From the NCBI RefSeq assembly GCF_029227915.1, contig NC_079880.1, forward strand, positions 6,574,001 to 6,638,000: a stretch of 64,000 nt of DNA. Reading direction: 5' to 3'. A program made the position numbers and the translations under genes. The stretch is from Hydractinia symbiolongicarpus. Its lineage: Eukaryota; Cnidaria; Hydrozoa; Anthoathecata; Hydractiniidae. Positions 63,001-64,000 of the stretch are shown here, one piece after another; position 1 is the stretch's first letter, and each line of letters starts with the position of its first letter. The notes beneath the pieces are model-generated. The model searched no databases, was not told the origin of the DNA, and worked only from the letters and a program-made list of their open reading frames with translations.

Positions 63001-64000
63001 TGGTAGCGTTTCATTTAAGAATTGAGATAAAAAAGTCATTTTTTTACTGTGGGACCATTCCTAGCCGTTATCGCGCGCTGAAGAAAATGCGACAATTTCA
63101 AAAACTACATTTCACTGACTTTCTAAAGGTGTCAGTCCGTTTGAGTTACAACGGTTGGGTCATATATTCGTACCAACATGTATTTAGCGATGTTTTTCTG
63201 ACATTACTAGGCTGCATCGCTTTTAACAATGAAACGATTGACTGTGGGATTAGTTAAACTAACTTTGGACTGTGATCTGATAAATGTGATAAATGAGACA
63301 ATTGGACTCCAAGAAAAAACATTTTTCTTAATTTGGCGTGATTGCCGGAACTCAGCGGTTACACTGGGCGCTGTGGTAGCGCTTCATTTAAGAATTTAAA
63401 TAAATAAGTCATTCTTTACTGTGAGACCAATCCTAGCCGTTGACGCGCCCTGAAGAAATAGCGACAGTTTCAAAAACTACATTTCATTGACTTTCTAACA
63501 GTGTCAATCCGTTTGAGTTACAACGGTTGAGTCACATATTCGTACTAACATGTTTTATTTGATATTTTTCAGGTATTACTAGGTTGTATGGCTTTTAACA
63601 GCGAAACGATTGACTGTGGGACTTAATTGAACCGATTATGGACTGTGACACTATAAATGTGAAAGTGAGACAATTGGACTCCAAGAAATAACATTCTTCT
63701 CAATTTGAATTGATTGCCGAAACTCAGCAATTACACTGGGCGCTGTGGTAGCGCTTCATTTAAGAATTAAGATAAGAAAGTCATTTTTTGCTGTGGGACC
63801 AATCCTAGCCGTTATTGCGCGCTGAAGAAAGAGCTCGAGTTTCAAAAACGGTGTCAGTCCGTTTGAGTAACAACGGTTGGGTCATATATTCGCACCAACA
63901 TGTATTTAGCGATATTTTTCTCATATTACTAGGTTGCATCGCTTTTAACAGTGAAACGATTGACTGTGGGACTAAATTGAACTGATTTTTGTCTGTGACC
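57061..64000 (+). repeat. Satellite block, right end, with 7- and 4-monomer duplications
   Basis: About 18-19 monomers. About 57,060-57,880 recurs at about 59,665-60,470 (offset about 2,603 bp), with shared gacatatattcgcacc, ggttggatcatattttcg, aagtaagacaagtgg and tgacatggttgcc. Part of this recurs again from about 61,600. The attcgcacaaacatg variant appears near 59,085 and 60,573 (4 monomers). One damaged monomer lies at 63,830-63,850. The array runs off the window edge. Confidence 0.9.

Noticed and set aside
1-64000. CRISPR-like array (regular repeats)
   Set aside because: Repeats are about 373 bp, contiguous and without unique spacers. This is satellite DNA with LINE insertions in a eukaryote.

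Overview
The window is one long stretch of eukaryotic tandem satellite DNA. The monomer is AT-rich and about 373 bp long, and all copies lie head-to-tail on the same strand. Roughly 145 monomers cover about 54 kb. Three near-identical, 5'-truncated non-LTR (LINE-type) retrotransposon copies of about 3.27 kb each interrupt it. No host gene, tRNA, rRNA, CRISPR array, operon or prokaryotic signal is visible. A jockey/CR1-like element with an APE-type endonuclease, a reverse transcriptase and a C-terminal CxCxxC end suggests an animal, probably an invertebrate. CpG is not depleted in the satellite, which fits a genome with little CpG methylation. The species cannot be named from the sequence, and a centromeric or pericentromeric location is only an inference.

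Layout. 1-4,080: mixed monomers, partly with a 2-monomer (about 748 bp) period. 4,081-6,344: two units of a 3-monomer higher-order repeat (HOR, A-B-C, 1,120 bp). 6,345-6,998: the two monomers leading to the insertion point. 6,999-10,268: LINE copy 1. 10,269-13,722: three more A-B-C units. 13,723-14,374: the same leader monomers again. 14,375-17,644: LINE copy 2. 17,645-18,015: a single monomer. 18,016-21,285: LINE copy 3. 21,286-64,000: uninterrupted satellite with a patchwork of monomer subfamilies and many local duplications of 1, 3, 4, 5, 6, 7 and 12 monomers.

How the parts relate. All three LINE copies sit at the same base of the monomer and have the same 5' junction. They carry the same private variants in the preceding monomer, the same 19-A run in the tail, the same +1 frameshift and the same loss of a probable endonuclease catalytic Asp. 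They are therefore best read as one insertion of a defective element, multiplied by unequal exchange of the array (offsets 7,376 bp and 3,641 bp) rather than by three retrotranspositions. The junction between copies 2 and 3 preserves a crossover footprint about 25 bp wide. The reverse transcriptase half is still an open 611-codon frame in each copy, but it has no convincing own start and no visible promoter. I found no clearly novel functional system. The main interest is the record of array-driven amplification of a dead LINE.
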